NCBI RefSeq assembly: GCF_003994465.1
Contig: NZ_RZNX01000003.1
Coordinates: 186,234 to 250,233 of the forward strand
Reading direction: 5' to 3'
From: Paenibacillus zeisoli
GTDB taxonomy: Bacteria > Bacillota > Bacilli > Paenibacillales > Paenibacillaceae
Length of the DNA stretch: 64,000 bases
Part shown: piece after piece, positions 35,311-44,713 of the stretch
Numbering within the stretch: position 1 is the first letter of the stretch
How the letters are laid out: every line of letters starts with the position of its first letter
Translations under genes and position numbers: made by a program
The notes under the pieces: model-generated
Told to the model about the DNA's origin: nothing
What the model saw: the letters and a program-made list of their open reading frames with translations, nothing else
Database searches by the model: none

Positions 35311-36402
35311 ATGAATTTGAATGATCTCCATTTAAATACTAGAAATTTATACAAGGATATTCTCCGAAGCTGCTGGCTGATTATTTGCATTTACACTGCC
35401 GGGACTCTGCTGGAGCTATTGTTCACGGCTCATGATCATCTCGACTTCTTCTTGCAGGCTACCTGTATTCCAGTCCTTGAAATGACGGTCCTTAATCTGA
35501 TTATGGGAGTTGTCTTCCGCAGAATAACCCGCTGGATTGAATACTTGCTTATTGCCGGAGTGAATCTGTTCATTAGCATCATTATTATTTCACTATATGA
35601 ACTGCCTATTGTATTCTACATTCTCATTATTCCGATTCTTCTCTCGCTGTATTTCTACAGCAAGCGTCTGATTATATTTGCTCTGATTCAGGCCATCCTT
35701 ACGGTCACTCTAATCTATACCTTCTCCACGGCCATCAGGTATGCGCTGGATAAGTCAGAACTCATTATGCTGTTCTCGATGTTCACGGCCACAGCCTTAA
35801 TTATTAACAGCCTTCGAAAGCATGCTTTCGCTCTGACTCAAGAGCTGGTGAAGGTGACCCAGGAGAAGCAGGATCTGCAGACCCGAAACACTCTTATGGA
35901 AAGACTCAACCGGGTTGACTCGGCGACAGGTCTGTATAACCACCGTTCATTTCACGAGCATCTGGTTAATGTTATGGGTGTCTCGGAGGCTTATTCGCTT
36001 CAAGTTCATCTCGCCATACTGGACATCGATAATTTCAAGAAGGTGAATGATACCTTTGGTCACGCTGTCGGTGACTCTGTCATTAGCTATGTGGCCACTC
36101 AATTAAATGAATTTCTGGATCAAAATGATTTTGCCTCAAGATACGGAGGCGAGGAATTTGCCATCCTGAGTGTCGAGAAGGATACCGCCCAATTCGTAGA
36201 GCAATTGGAGGCGATTCGCCTGGCTATCTCCCAGAAGCAGTTTGACTCAATGAATGGATTATCTGTCACGATAAGTATTGGAGTTCAGCGGCTCATGCCG
36301 GGGATGAATAAGGAGGATCTATTCCACCAGGCGGACATGGCTCTGTACGAAGCGAAGAAGTCCGGCAAGAACCGCACAATTGTGGTGGGATCTCATACCT
36401 AA
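35311..36402 (+). CDS. Membrane-bound diguanylate cyclase (GGDEF)
   Basis: 363 residues. Six helices fill residues about 15-165, followed by a coiled-coil linker (LTQELVKVTQEKQDLQTRN) and a GGDEF domain. The active site is RYGGEEF, an accepted active variant, and the DIDNFKKVNDTFGHAVGD block is intact. It should make cyclic di-GMP from GTP. An RxxD inhibitory site is not evident. The transmembrane part has no recognised sensor name. Single-gene unit. Confidence 0.9.
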   Translation: MNLNDLHLNTRNLYKDILRSCWLIICIYTAGTLLELLFTAHDHLDFFLQATCIPVLEMTVLNLIMGVVFRRITRWIEYLLIAGVNLFISIIIISLYELPIVFYILIIPILLSLYFYSKRLIIFALIQAILTVTLIYTFSTAIRYALDKSELIMLFSMFTATALIINSLRKHAFALTQELVKVTQEKQDLQTRNTLMERLNRVDSATGLYNHRSFHEHLVNVMGVSEAYSLQVHLAILDIDNFKKVNDTFGHAVGDSVISYVATQLNEFLDQNDFASRYGGEEFAILSVEKDTAQFVEQLEAIRLAISQKQFDSMNGLSVTISIGVQRLMPGMNKEDLFHQADMALYEAKKSGKNRTIVVGSHT

Positions 36403-36403
36403 A

Positions 36404-36432
36404 TAAAAGGAGCCGTCTCCAAGACGGCTCCT
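36404..36432. terminator. Bidirectional terminator
   Basis: An 11-bp perfect stem AGGAGCCGTCT / AGACGGCTCCT has a CCA loop. The T tract is better on the minus strand (TTTTATTTA), where it ends the kinase transcript. Confidence 0.8.
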
Positions 36433-36562
36433 GATTTCGTTAAGGGAGTTCAGTTTGCGTTCTAAAGGCTCCGAGAACGAACATTACTCCCATCGCTGTT
36501 TTATTCGGATATACAGATTTAATTTCTTTGACTTTCGCTTTGTTATTCATCACTTGGGGAGT

Positions 36563-38362
36563 TCATTTATCCCAGATCAGACTTACTACCGTACCCTCCC
36601 CTAGTCTCGAATGCACCTCAATCCGCCCGCCCATAGCTTGAACCAGTTCCTTCGTCACCGCCATACCCAGGCCGCTGCCTTCCGTCTCGCTTTCGGTACT
36701 CAATCCACGGAAATAACGCTCGAACAAGCGCCCGACGGTCTGCCCATCCATTCCTTGACCGTTATCTGTAATGTCAATGCGTACTCCCTCTTTCCGGCTC
36801 CCCCCCGACAGCTCAATATGTATGGTTGTATCTAGAGGGTTATGATTAAGCGAGTTCGCTACGATGTTCTCGATAATGCGCTCTAACCACGGCGGATGTA
36901 TGTCCATGACAATCGGCTCAGCAGGTACGGTGCAGCGAACCCGCCTGTGATCATAAGCCGGATGCTCGGCAGCCCGGGAGACGGAATCCATTAACAGAGC
37001 CCCTATATCCCGCTGCTCGAACACAACGGGAATGTCTCCATTTCTAAGCCGGTAGGTGAGCCCGAGGTCATTGATCAGCTTGTCCATATAATTCGTCTTC
37101 TCCAGAATGATGGCTGCAAACTTTCGCATCTCTTCCTCAGACCAACTGTACTTCTCGGCGGCCAGCATATGAGCATAACCCTGAACGGAGGACAGCGGCG
37201 TCTTCAGATCGTGGGTAACCCCTGCGATCCACTCTTCTCTGTGCAGCTGCGTCTGTTCGGCTGCATCCTGGCCGGTACGGAGCGCCAAGGCTAGATTGCC
37301 GACAGATTCGATCACTTCACCAAAAATCCGATTGCCACTGGACTGGAGCCGTTTGTCTTGGTGCCTGTCTTGACGCTTGCCTTGGCGCTTGCCTATCCAC
37401 TTTCTTCTTCTCCCTCCTTCATACTCGATGATTGGAGAGGGGTCCGTATAGTCGCCGCTTCCTAATCTCTCAATCGATCCGAGAATATGAAGAATCGGTG
37501 TTCCGAACCGCCTTGCATACCATGCGGACAGAAAGAAGAAGACCAGCAGAGAAGAGCATAGAAATGCGGCAATCCCGATAATCATCACCTGCACCTCCGG
37601 TTGAACGTTCAGCACCGGAAGAGCCCCTTGTTCTCCGTTCTCCATCGGGTACTGAATCAACCAGGTAAGGCCTGTCCTCTTGTCATACCGTGAATCCATT
37701 ACCGTTCCGTAAATGGCTTGATTCGTTGATCTCACGGCCAGTTCCTGTAGCGTGTAAGATTCAGGGGCATCTGCACGTTTGCTCCAAGCCGCTATCTCTT
37801 CACCTTCGCGGCTCAGGACTTGAACCGAGGCCTTCCTCTTAGCTAGCAGAGAGAGGGTGCTTGGGGAGAAGGTGAGACTATGATTCCTCAGTCTCCCATC
37901 ATCGATAAGCCGCACAAGCAAATCTTCAGTTGGGGCTCGAGAGCCATATAGGAGGGTATATAGGTGCCCTTCCTTTTCTTGAATCCATAAGCCCAGCTTA
38001 TAGGGGAACGGCTCGCCTCCAATCCAGTAGTCTATCAGCTGACCGGGAACATAGCGGGCGGGCAGATCGTCAGGAGCATTGAACGACTGTATCACATTTC
38101 CCTTTGCATCCAGACTCTGCAGCCATCCCCCATCTTCCCGAAGCCTCTTCAATAGAACCGGATCTGCAATCAGCCCCTTCGAATCAATCCTCGAATCCTC
38201 AATCAACTTCGATATCCCCAAGGGCGCGAAGCTCCGGTTGAATTCAATCTCTTTGAACCGGGCTAACATCCAGATTACGATGAGGATGGCCAGAATCACC
38301 AGCAGGGAACCAGCCACAGCAAGCTGGACAGCGAACCGAAGGGTCAATCGTCTACGGATCAT
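36563..38362 (-). CDS. Sensor histidine kinase
   Basis: A 599-residue membrane kinase. TM1 is at about residues 13-33 and TM2 at about 258-280. Between them is an extracellular sensor of roughly 225 residues without a name I know. A HAMP-like linker follows, interrupted by a basic insert KWIGKRQGKRQDRHQDKR. The phosphoacceptor is in GVTHDLKTPLSSVQGY. N and G boxes are ENIVANSLNHNP, DNGQGMDG and GSGLGMAVTKELV. It directly follows its response regulator (1-bp gap). Confidence 0.93.
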   Translation of the reverse strand: MIRRRLTLRFAVQLAVAGSLLVILAILIVIWMLARFKEIEFNRSFAPLGISKLIEDSRIDSKGLIADPVLLKRLREDGGWLQSLDAKGNVIQSFNAPDDLPARYVPGQLIDYWIGGEPFPYKLGLWIQEKEGHLYTLLYGSRAPTEDLLVRLIDDGRLRNHSLTFSPSTLSLLAKRKASVQVLSREGEEIAAWSKRADAPESYTLQELAVRSTNQAIYGTVMDSRYDKRTGLTWLIQYPMENGEQGALPVLNVQPEVQVMIIGIAAFLCSSLLVFFFLSAWYARRFGTPILHILGSIERLGSGDYTDPSPIIEYEGGRRRKWIGKRQGKRQDRHQDKRLQSSGNRIFGEVIESVGNLALALRTGQDAAEQTQLHREEWIAGVTHDLKTPLSSVQGYAHMLAAEKYSWSEEEMRKFAAIILEKTNYMDKLINDLGLTYRLRNGDIPVVFEQRDIGALLMDSVSRAAEHPAYDHRRVRCTVPAEPIVMDIHPPWLERIIENIVANSLNHNPLDTTIHIELSGGSRKEGVRIDITDNGQGMDGQTVGRLFERYFRGLSTESETEGSGLGMAVTKELVQAMGGRIEVHSRLGEGTVVSLIWDK

Positions 38363-38363
38363 G

Positions 38364-39077
38364 CTAGGTGACTCCTTTTGGCAGAATCAGCTTATATCCC
38401 ATACCCCTGATATTCACCAGGTATTGAGGCTTCGATGGATCCCTCTCAATCCTCTCGCGAATACGGTGGATATGAACCATAACAGTGTTGTCGTCATTGT
38501 ACATATCTTCTCCCCATACACGCTGGTACAGTTCACTTTTGCTGAAAAGCCGATTGGGATTCTTGCAAAGGAACACGAGGAGCTGGAACACCAGGGCAGG
38601 ACACGGCGAGAGTTGTCCCTCCACTGTTAACGTGGCCTCCAATTCATCTACCTGGAAACGGCCAAAATCGTAGATGCTGCCCGGCGGGCTGCTCTGGGAA
38701 TTCGCCTGTAAATATCTCCTCAGCTGGGCCCGCATTCGGGCAACGACTTCCAGCGGGTTAAAAGGCTTGGTTATGTAGTCATCTCCACCAACAGCGAATC
38801 CCGACAGTTTGTCGAAATCGGAGGTTCTAGCCGTCAGGAACAAGATGGGCGCGTCCGTTGTTCGGCGAATAAAAGGGCAAATTTCAAGCCCGCTCTGGCC
38901 CGGCATCATGACATCCAGCAGGATCATCTCATACCGCCTCTGCTCACAGGCAGCGAGTGCAGCTTCTCCATCAAATACCAGATCTATATTGGAGAAGCCC
39001 TCCTTGCGAAGCACGGTGGCCATCATTTCCGCAATGGACCGCTCATCGTCCACGATCAGAATCTTGGCATCATTCAT
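38364..39077 (-). CDS. OmpR/PhoB-family response regulator
   Basis: 237 residues. The receiver has acidic residues in LIVDDERS, phospho-Asp in MILLDVMMPG (about residue 54) and Lys in YITKPFNP. The C-terminal winged helix has YQRVWGEDMYNDDNTVMVHI and GYKLILP. The 11-bp direct repeats at 39141 just upstream are a natural binding site for it, implying control of its own gene and of the divergent M23 gene. Confidence 0.93.
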   Translation of the reverse strand: MNDAKILIVDDERSIAEMMATVLRKEGFSNIDLVFDGEAALAACEQRRYEMILLDVMMPGQSGLEICPFIRRTTDAPILFLTARTSDFDKLSGFAVGGDDYITKPFNPLEVVARMRAQLRRYLQANSQSSPPGSIYDFGRFQVDELEATLTVEGQLSPCPALVFQLLVFLCKNPNRLFSKSELYQRVWGEDMYNDDNTVMVHIHRIRERIERDPSKPQYLVNIRGMGYKLILPKGVT

Positions 39078-39140
39078 TCTTCATCACCCTATCCCCTAGA
39101 TGCCTCCATTGTATCACGCCCCGCTTACTTCCTGGGCACG

Positions 39141-39161
39141 GGAATCTTAACGGAATCTTAA
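39141..39161. promoter_or_regulatory. Tandem direct repeat, likely response-regulator site
   Basis: Two copies of GGAATCTTAA at 39141-39150 and 39152-39161 have an exact 11-bp period, one helical turn. This is the usual geometry for OmpR-family dimers binding head to tail. It lies between the regulator gene and the divergent peptidase gene. Confidence 0.65.
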
Positions 39162-39272
39162 TTACTATGCCGGATCGGGAGCTGCTGTTAAGGAACAATT
39201 TATGTTCCGTTTGATCTGGTGTAAATCTGGTGCGCTATACTTTGCCTTATTAAGTATCCGAGGAGGATCGAT

Positions 39273-40301
39273 ATGATCTGGAACAACATGGCGGAGAAGT
39301 TCATATACCCAAGATCCCTTGCTGCTCCCCTGCTTATAGCTGTCTTGGCTCTGGGAGGCTGCAGTACGGTTACGGTGGGACAAAAGGAGGCTCAGACAGT
39401 GAACCAGCAGAGTAAGGCAGGCACGAACAAGACGGAGAGAATCGGCGGAAAAGAAATTGCGGATCAATTGCTTGCCGGTGAATACGAGCGTCTATACGCC
39501 CAGTTTAGCGAATCCTTGAAGTCGGTCGTTACGCTCAAGGATTTCCGTTCCATGGGCCAGACTTTCACCCAAGGTATTCCCTCTTTCAAGCTGTTATCCA
39601 GCTTGCGGTTAAATGGCTACGAATCTCTCGTCTGGAACGAACCCCACGGCAGCAGGGGCCTGACGGCAACCATAGATGATAAAGGCTCGATAGCCGGGAT
39701 TCAGATTCTGGATCATCCCTCGTATTCCGCAACGGATCATGCCTATTCCAAGACGAAATTCAGTTACCCCTTTCAGGGCGATTGGCTGGTATATTGGGGA
39801 GGGAATAATCGGTTCCTCAACTATCATTACGAATATGAACAGGTCCGCTATGCTTATGACTTCGTGAAAGTAAAAGATGGCTTCTCCTACGAGGGCGACC
39901 CGAAGCTTAACCAGAGCTATTTCGCCTTCGATCAGCCTGTCCTGGCTCCGGCAGACGGGATTGTAGTTGAGGCTATGGATGGCATCCCGGATAATGAACC
40001 GGTAGGGACCATGAATGAAGATCAGCCAGCAGGCAATGTGGTGACCCTTCGGCAAAACAATGGGGAATACAGCACCATGGCTCATTTCAAGAAGGGCTCG
40101 ATTCGTGTGAGGAAAGGCGATGCGGTAGCCGCCGGTCAAATTCTCGGCCAATGCGGCAACTCGGGGAATTCTTCGGAGCCGCATATTCATTTTCAGGTAG
40201 CAACCCTAATGAATAACGCCATGACCACGATACCGATCTCCTTCAAGGATGGCAAAAAGCCGATTCGCGGCGACATGGCGGCGGGGAACAAACCTAAATA
40301 A
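39273..40301 (+). CDS. M23-family peptidase lipoprotein
   Basis: A 342-residue lipoprotein. The signal peptide ends in the lipobox LGGC (about residue 30). Residues about 55-130 look like a DUF3887 domain (IADQLLAGEYERLYAQFSES). The M23 domain follows, with candidate zinc ligands in YHYEYEQVRYAYDF and the HxH motif EPHIHFQV. It would cut peptide bridges in peptidoglycan or act as a regulator of such enzymes. GAGGAGG precedes the ATG. It is next to a two-component system whose presumed operator lies in its promoter region. Confidence 0.88.
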   Translation: MIWNNMAEKFIYPRSLAAPLLIAVLALGGCSTVTVGQKEAQTVNQQSKAGTNKTERIGGKEIADQLLAGEYERLYAQFSESLKSVVTLKDFRSMGQTFTQGIPSFKLLSSLRLNGYESLVWNEPHGSRGLTATIDDKGSIAGIQILDHPSYSATDHAYSKTKFSYPFQGDWLVYWGGNNRFLNYHYEYEQVRYAYDFVKVKDGFSYEGDPKLNQSYFAFDQPVLAPADGIVVEAMDGIPDNEPVGTMNEDQPAGNVVTLRQNNGEYSTMAHFKKGSIRVRKGDAVAAGQILGQCGNSGNSSEPHIHFQVATLMNNAMTTIPISFKDGKKPIRGDMAAGNKPK

Positions 40302-40319
40302 CAATGATGAGGTGTATTA

Positions 40320-41090
40320 ATGAAGTCCATTTCCAAAAACAAGATCCACACTCCTCACGGAACGATGGAATATGCCCTGTCTGGCGAAGGGGCACCCGCG
40401 GTCATTCTCATTAATGGAGGAAGCGGACCTATTGAAGGATGGATGAAAGTCTTTCATGACCTTGCCGATCAGACCCGCGTGGTGGCTTATAATAGGCTCG
40501 GGGTAGGCGGCAGCGACAAGCCGTCTTCCCCCCAGGACGGGCAGACTATCGTCACTTCACTCAGACAGCTGCTCCAAGAAATTGGGGTGCGTCCTCCCTA
40601 CATTCTAGTAGGGCATTCCCTCGGGGGACTATATGCCAATCTGTTCGCCCGGCAGCATCCCGAGGACATCGCCGGGGTCGTGCTGCTCGATTCCAGCCAC
40701 GAGCTGGATCTGGCCATTAATCAGACTCAGAGCCCGTTCATTAAAGGCCTGAATAAGCTGCTTGGAATCTTCGACTCCCTCTCGGCTCACCGTATGTGGA
40801 ACGAAGTGAATTATGTAGAGGAGACCGCGCGGCAGATCGCGAAGGCGGGTCCTTTTCCCGAGGTTCCATTGTTCGTAGTCTCCGGGGGTAAGAAGCCGCC
40901 GATGATGCCGGAGAGCGCCTTTGCAATCCGCCGCAAAAATCAGCTGGACCTGGTAAGCTTAAGCCGTCAAGGAAAGCACATTATCGCTGCTAACAGCGGA
41001 CATTTCCCCCAATTCTCGGAGCCAGAGCTTGTCAAACAGGCTATTAGCGAGTGTATACATGCGGCTAGGAACTCTTTGAAATCTAAATAG
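40320..41090 (+). CDS. Alpha/beta hydrolase
   Basis: 256 residues. Nucleophile elbow GHSLGG (Ser about 100), a possible acid in VVLLDSSHE and the catalytic His in NSGHFPQFSEP. The oxyanion region is INGGSGPIEGW. It follows the M23 gene by 18 bp with GAGGTG as the binding site, so it is probably in the same operon. Substrate unknown. Confidence 0.88.
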   Translation: MKSISKNKIHTPHGTMEYALSGEGAPAVILINGGSGPIEGWMKVFHDLADQTRVVAYNRLGVGGSDKPSSPQDGQTIVTSLRQLLQEIGVRPPYILVGHSLGGLYANLFARQHPEDIAGVVLLDSSHELDLAINQTQSPFIKGLNKLLGIFDSLSAHRMWNEVNYVEETARQIAKAGPFPEVPLFVVSGGKKPPMMPESAFAIRRKNQLDLVSLSRQGKHIIAANSGHFPQFSEPELVKQAISECIHAARNSLKSK

Positions 41091-41095
41091 ATAGA

Positions 41096-41668
41096 TTAGT
41101 ACTCATATCCTTTAGCCTTGGCCCAAATCATAATATCCGCTGGCGCGCCGAACTCATCCAGGTCGGCATTTCGCAGGATGCCTTCCTGTGTGAAGCCCGC
41201 CCGCTCGGCAACCCGGCGGCTCGCCTGGTTGCGGGGGCTGCATCTGATCTCCAGCCGCTTGGCCTCCAGGCGGTTTATCGCGAAATCCGCTACGCCCTGA
41301 ACGGCTTCCTGCGCCAGACCCTGTCCGGTCCGCGAGGTCCTGAGCCAATAGCCAATCTCAAAATTTCGAATCTCCCAGTCGAACCGATGGAGTCCACTGC
41401 TTCCAATGAACTGGTTCGTATGCTTATCGAACAAATGCAGAGCCAAATCTGTCCGTTCAAGAAAATTAAGCCTCGCCCTCCGTACATACACCTCAGACTC
41501 CTCAACAGTAGGAAGATTCCTGGCAAAAGGGAGCCACGGCTTTAGCTCATTTACACTCTCGCGAATGGCCTCATTAACTAGAACGCCCTCCCCAAACCGG
41601 GGAGCCCGTATGATCATGCGTTCGGTCTCGAACTCCTCAGGAAACGAAATTAACATGGGATTGTCCAT
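41096..41668 (-). CDS. GNAT acetyltransferase (RimJ/RimL type)
   Basis: 190 residues. The pattern RMIIRAPRFGEG, then GYWLRTSRTGQGLAQEAVQG (acetyl-CoA loop), then RLEIRCSPRNQASRRVAERAGF is that of ribosomal-protein serine/alanine acetyltransferases. The substrate may be a protein N-terminus or a small amine. Convergent with the hydrolase gene, with a 5-bp gap. Confidence 0.88.
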   Translation of the reverse strand: MDNPMLISFPEEFETERMIIRAPRFGEGVLVNEAIRESVNELKPWLPFARNLPTVEESEVYVRRARLNFLERTDLALHLFDKHTNQFIGSSGLHRFDWEIRNFEIGYWLRTSRTGQGLAQEAVQGVADFAINRLEAKRLEIRCSPRNQASRRVAERAGFTQEGILRNADLDEFGAPADIMIWAKAKGYEY

Positions 41669-41768
41669 CTACACACCCTCCTAATTTATAATAGAATCCA
41701 CAACACCCAAACTTCCTTTCATTTCTAGCATATAGTGTAGAAGCTTCAGAATGAAAGGAAGTGTAGAA

Positions 41769-42131
41769 ATGGGTACAATAAGTCAACGTATACTGCCAAG
41801 GCTGGCCCTCTTTGATGAAGAGAATTTTCGTGGAAGAAGAATCGTTTTTAGAGGTAACCTAGCTATTCGTAATATTGAGAGAATCTTTGACGAACCCGAA
41901 AGTTTAAGATTTCGGTCCAATGGCCGAGGCGCTACCCTGGTCTTGTTCTCACGCAATAATTTCAGAGGCAGATTTCGGGTCATCCGGGTAAGCAGAAATA
42001 TTGCTGATTTAGAGAGAGCCGTAGGCTTTGAGGTTAATTCCATTATCATGTCAAGCACCCGATTAACGATAGAAGAAATCAGACTAATTCGGCGCACCGG
42101 ACGTCTACCCGGCAAATTCCGCATTTTTTAA
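41769..42131 (+). CDS. Beta/gamma-crystallin-fold small protein
   Basis: 120 residues from ATG 41769 after AAAGGAAG. Two similar Greek-key motifs are seen: LALFDEENFRGRRIVFRGNL and LVLFSRNNFRGRFRVIRVSR, each with the Y/F-xxxx-F-G type strand of beta/gamma-crystallins. Microbial members often bind calcium through N/D-N/D-x-x-S/T-S; clear sites of that kind are not obvious here. No signal peptide. It is very Arg-rich (about 20 arginines), so nucleic-acid or polyanion binding is possible. Confidence 0.65.
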   Translation: MGTISQRILPRLALFDEENFRGRRIVFRGNLAIRNIERIFDEPESLRFRSNGRGATLVLFSRNNFRGRFRVIRVSRNIADLERAVGFEVNSIIMSSTRLTIEEIRLIRRTGRLPGKFRIF

Positions 42132-42150
42132 TGCTGTAAGCTTAGAGAAT

Positions 42151-42180
42151 CGCCCTTATACAAGGGCGGTTTTATTATTT
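42151..42180 (+). terminator. Terminator after the crystallin-fold gene
   Basis: CGCCCTT-ATAC-AAGGGCG followed by GTTTTATTATTT. Confidence 0.88.
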
Positions 42181-42338
42181 CATTTCTATAAACAGTGGGA
42201 ACATAATAATTAAGTATTCTATAATAAGTAAATTATATCTATATCCAAACTCACTCTATGATCTTTCCAATTCTTGCCTTAAAATTAGAATATTCAAATG
42301 TTCGAATACCAAGTAGCAAAAAGGAGAATAAACATTTC

Positions 42339-43217
42339 ATGTTAGAGAGTCATAAACATTCAAATTCCTCACCCAATCTAGGCGGCCAATCTCTGCACGC
42401 AGACTGCGAGAACTGCTTCGGCCTATGCTGCGCTGCGCTGCCCTTTGCGGCATCAGTGGACTTTGCGGTGGACAAGGATGCCGGGCAGCCCTGTCAGCAT
42501 CTGCGGCAGGATTTCCGGTGTGGTATTCACGATAAGCTCAGACCGTCAGGCTACCGGGGCTGTACGGTGTATGACTGCTTCGGGGCGGGACAACAGGTAT
42601 CGCAGATTACCTTTGGGGGACGTGACTGGCGTACACACCCCGAGTCCGCCAAGCAAATGTACGAGGTGTTCCCTGTCATGTGGCAGCTCCATGAGCTGCT
42701 GTGGTATCTGAACGAAGCATTAAGCCTGGAGCCTGCCCGCGAGATCCGTAGTGATCTCGAATCCGCTCTCGCCGAGACCGAACATTTGACCGAGCTTACA
42801 CCGGATTCCCTTGTAAAGCTGGATGTGGCAGCCTACCGGGCCAAGATCAATGTGCTGCTGCTTCGAACAAGTGAGCTGGTACGAGAGGATGCGCAGCTTA
42901 GGTATAAGAGCTCCCAAGGCCGTAAGAAGAAAAGCTTTGGCCGGGGTGCCGACCTGATCGCGGCCAAGCTCAAGGGAGCCGATCTAACGGGAGCGAACCT
43001 GCGGGGAGCTTACCTAATTGCCGCAGATCTCAGGGGGGCCGATCTGCGAGGAGCCGATCTAATCGGTGCGGATCTGAGGGACACTGATCTCAGCGGAGCC
43101 AACCTGACCGGAAGCCTCTTCCTCACTCAGGCCCAGGTGAACGCAGCCAAAGGCGATGCAGCGACCAAGCTGCCTTCCTCACTCGTTCCTCCGGCGCATT
43201 GGATTAGTTCCAACTGA
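42339..43217 (+). CDS. Pentapeptide-repeat protein with Cys-rich N-terminal domain
   Basis: 292 residues from ATG 42339; AAAGGAG is 12 bases upstream. The first 80 residues carry eight cysteines in the pattern [24 protein letters not shown], suggesting a metal or Fe-S site. A helical middle follows. Residues about 200-265 are pentapeptide repeats of the A(D/N)LxG type ([20 protein letters not shown] and on), forming about 13 rungs of a beta-helix. This fused architecture recurs in actinobacteria and bacilli. Function unknown; pentapeptide proteins such as Qnr can mimic DNA, but that is not implied here. Confidence 0.8.
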   Translation: MLESHKHSNSSPNLGGQSLHADCENCFGLCCAALPFAASVDFAVDKDAGQPCQHLRQDFRCGIHDKLRPSGYRGCTVYDCFGAGQQVSQITFGGRDWRTHPESAKQMYEVFPVMWQLHELLWYLNEALSLEPAREIRSDLESALAETEHLTELTPDSLVKLDVAAYRAKINVLLLRTSELVREDAQLRYKSSQGRKKKSFGRGADLIAAKLKGADLTGANLRGAYLIAADLRGADLRGADLIGADLRDTDLSGANLTGSLFLTQAQVNAAKGDAATKLPSSLVPPAHWISSN

Positions 43218-43233
43218 TAAATTGCTAATTGCT

Positions 43234-43267
43234 GCAGAACCCTGACAGATTGTTGTCAGGGTTCTGC
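43234..43267 (+). terminator. Perfect 14-bp hairpin without T tract
   Basis: GCAGAACCCTGACA / TGTCAGGGTTCTGC with a 6-nt loop, directly after the pentapeptide gene. The missing T run makes it an mRNA-end stabiliser or Rho-independent variant rather than a textbook terminator. Confidence 0.6.
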
Positions 43268-43457
43268 CCGTAATATGAGAAGTGTAAGTTGGATTGCGGA
43301 GTAATTTTGCGGGTTCGGTGATCATCCCCAGTTCGTACACTGGTCGCAATACGAACGCGTTACCTATTTTGCTACAATGGATGCCCCCGATTTGGTAACA
43401 GGCGACATCCAGGCATTCTTCCGCCAATTCATAAGAATCTACTAGGAGGTATTGGAA

Positions 43458-44606
43458 ATGAGCTCTGATCATACAACCCCGCCAAACATTTCTGGCCAAA
43501 AGGCAGCTCCCGTCCTTAGCCCTCGCGCTTTGAACCGAGCTCTGCTGGCAAGACAAATGCTTATTCGCCGTATAGAGCTGCCTCCACTGGATGCCTTGGA
43601 ACGGCTGGCAGGGCTGCAGGCCCAGTCTCCCAGTGCCCCCTACTACGCCCTATGGGCGCGGCTTGAGGGGTTTAATCCAGAAGAACTTTCCCTCCTTCTT
43701 CAGGATAAAAAGGCAGTGCGCATGGCCTTAATGCGCTCCACCATTCACCTGGTATCCGCCAGAGATGGGCTGTCCTTCCGGCCCGTACTGCAATCCGTTC
43801 TGGATCGCAGCCTGCAGGGTGCCTTTGGCAAGGCTCTTGCCGGCTTGGATCTTAACGAGCTGATCCTTAAAGGAAGGAGCATTGTGGATGAGACTCCATT
43901 AACGTCTCAGCAGCTTGGACAGAGCCTGCAAAGCTCCTACCCTGGCCATGACCCCTCTGCCCTTGCGGCTGCCATCCGAAACTCGGTTCCGCTTGTCCAG
44001 CTTCCGCCCCGGGGGCTATGGGGAAAGAGCGGGCAGGCTGTGCTTACCTCTGCCGAGAAGTGGCTTGGCCAGCCGCTATCCAGCGCTTCGTCCGCCGATC
44101 AGATGGTGCTTCGTTATCTTGCTGCCTTCGGCCCGGCTTCGGTCAAAGATATTCAAGTCTGGTCCGGGCTTACTCGGCTAGTTGAGGTGGTAGAGTCGCT
44201 CCGGCCGCAGCTTACTACATTTCGGAGTGAGAATGGAACCGAGCTGTTCGATCTGCCCAATGCGCCCAGACCGGATTCCAATATCTCTGTCCCACCGAGA
44301 CTTCTAGGTGAATTCGACAATATTCTTTTATCCTACAATGACCGTTCCCGGATCATGGACAACAGTATTCAGGCCCGGGTATGTACCAAGAACGGCTTGG
44401 TCAGGTCCACGGTTCTTCTGGATGGATTCGTCAGCGGAATATGGAATATCAAGCTGGAAAAAGGACAGGCCTGTCTTCGGATAGAGCCCTTCAAGTCGTT
44501 AACAGATCAGGAGAAGGATTCGTTGACTGAAGAAGGGACACGGTTACTTCACTTTGCCGCATCTCATGCCAAATCGTATGCCATCCAATTTGTGTCCATG
44601 TCTTGA
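43458..44606 (+). CDS. Winged-helix DNA-binding protein (HTH_42, AlkZ/YcaQ-like)
   Basis: 382 residues from ATG 43458, eight bases after AGGAGG. It shows the family pattern LNRALLARQMLIRR, LAGLQAQSPSAPYYALWARL, ALMRSTIHLVSARD and FGPASVKDIQVWSGL. Relatives include the bacterial DNA glycosylases AlkZ and YcaQ, which unhook interstrand crosslinks. The catalytic QxQ motif of that group appears here as LQAQSP (Gln-Ala-Gln), so glycosylase activity is plausible but unproven. A TG-extended TACAAT at 43369-43376 could be its promoter. Confidence 0.78.
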   Translation: MSSDHTTPPNISGQKAAPVLSPRALNRALLARQMLIRRIELPPLDALERLAGLQAQSPSAPYYALWARLEGFNPEELSLLLQDKKAVRMALMRSTIHLVSARDGLSFRPVLQSVLDRSLQGAFGKALAGLDLNELILKGRSIVDETPLTSQQLGQSLQSSYPGHDPSALAAAIRNSVPLVQLPPRGLWGKSGQAVLTSAEKWLGQPLSSASSADQMVLRYLAAFGPASVKDIQVWSGLTRLVEVVESLRPQLTTFRSENGTELFDLPNAPRPDSNISVPPRLLGEFDNILLSYNDRSRIMDNSIQARVCTKNGLVRSTVLLDGFVSGIWNIKLEKGQACLRIEPFKSLTDQEKDSLTEEGTRLLHFAASHAKSYAIQFVSMS

Positions 44607-44677
44607 TCAGGCCTCTATTCCCCGCAAGTACATCCGATCTGGAGAGGAGGAGTTACAACAGCTCTGCCTGCGAACAC

Positions 44678-44713
44678 ACAAAAATCCCGGACCGCTTCAG
44701 CAGTCCGGGATTT
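44678..44713. terminator. Bidirectional terminator
   Basis: AAATCCCGGAC / GTCCGGGATTT, an 11-bp stem with a 10-nt loop. It has TTTTTG on the minus strand and TTTCATTT on the plus strand, between convergent genes. Confidence 0.85.

Noticed and set aside
36440..36550. 36-codon frame on the minus strand after the histidine kinase gene
   Set aside because: It has no ribosome binding site and no recognisable composition. It begins just after the kinase stop and may be chance.
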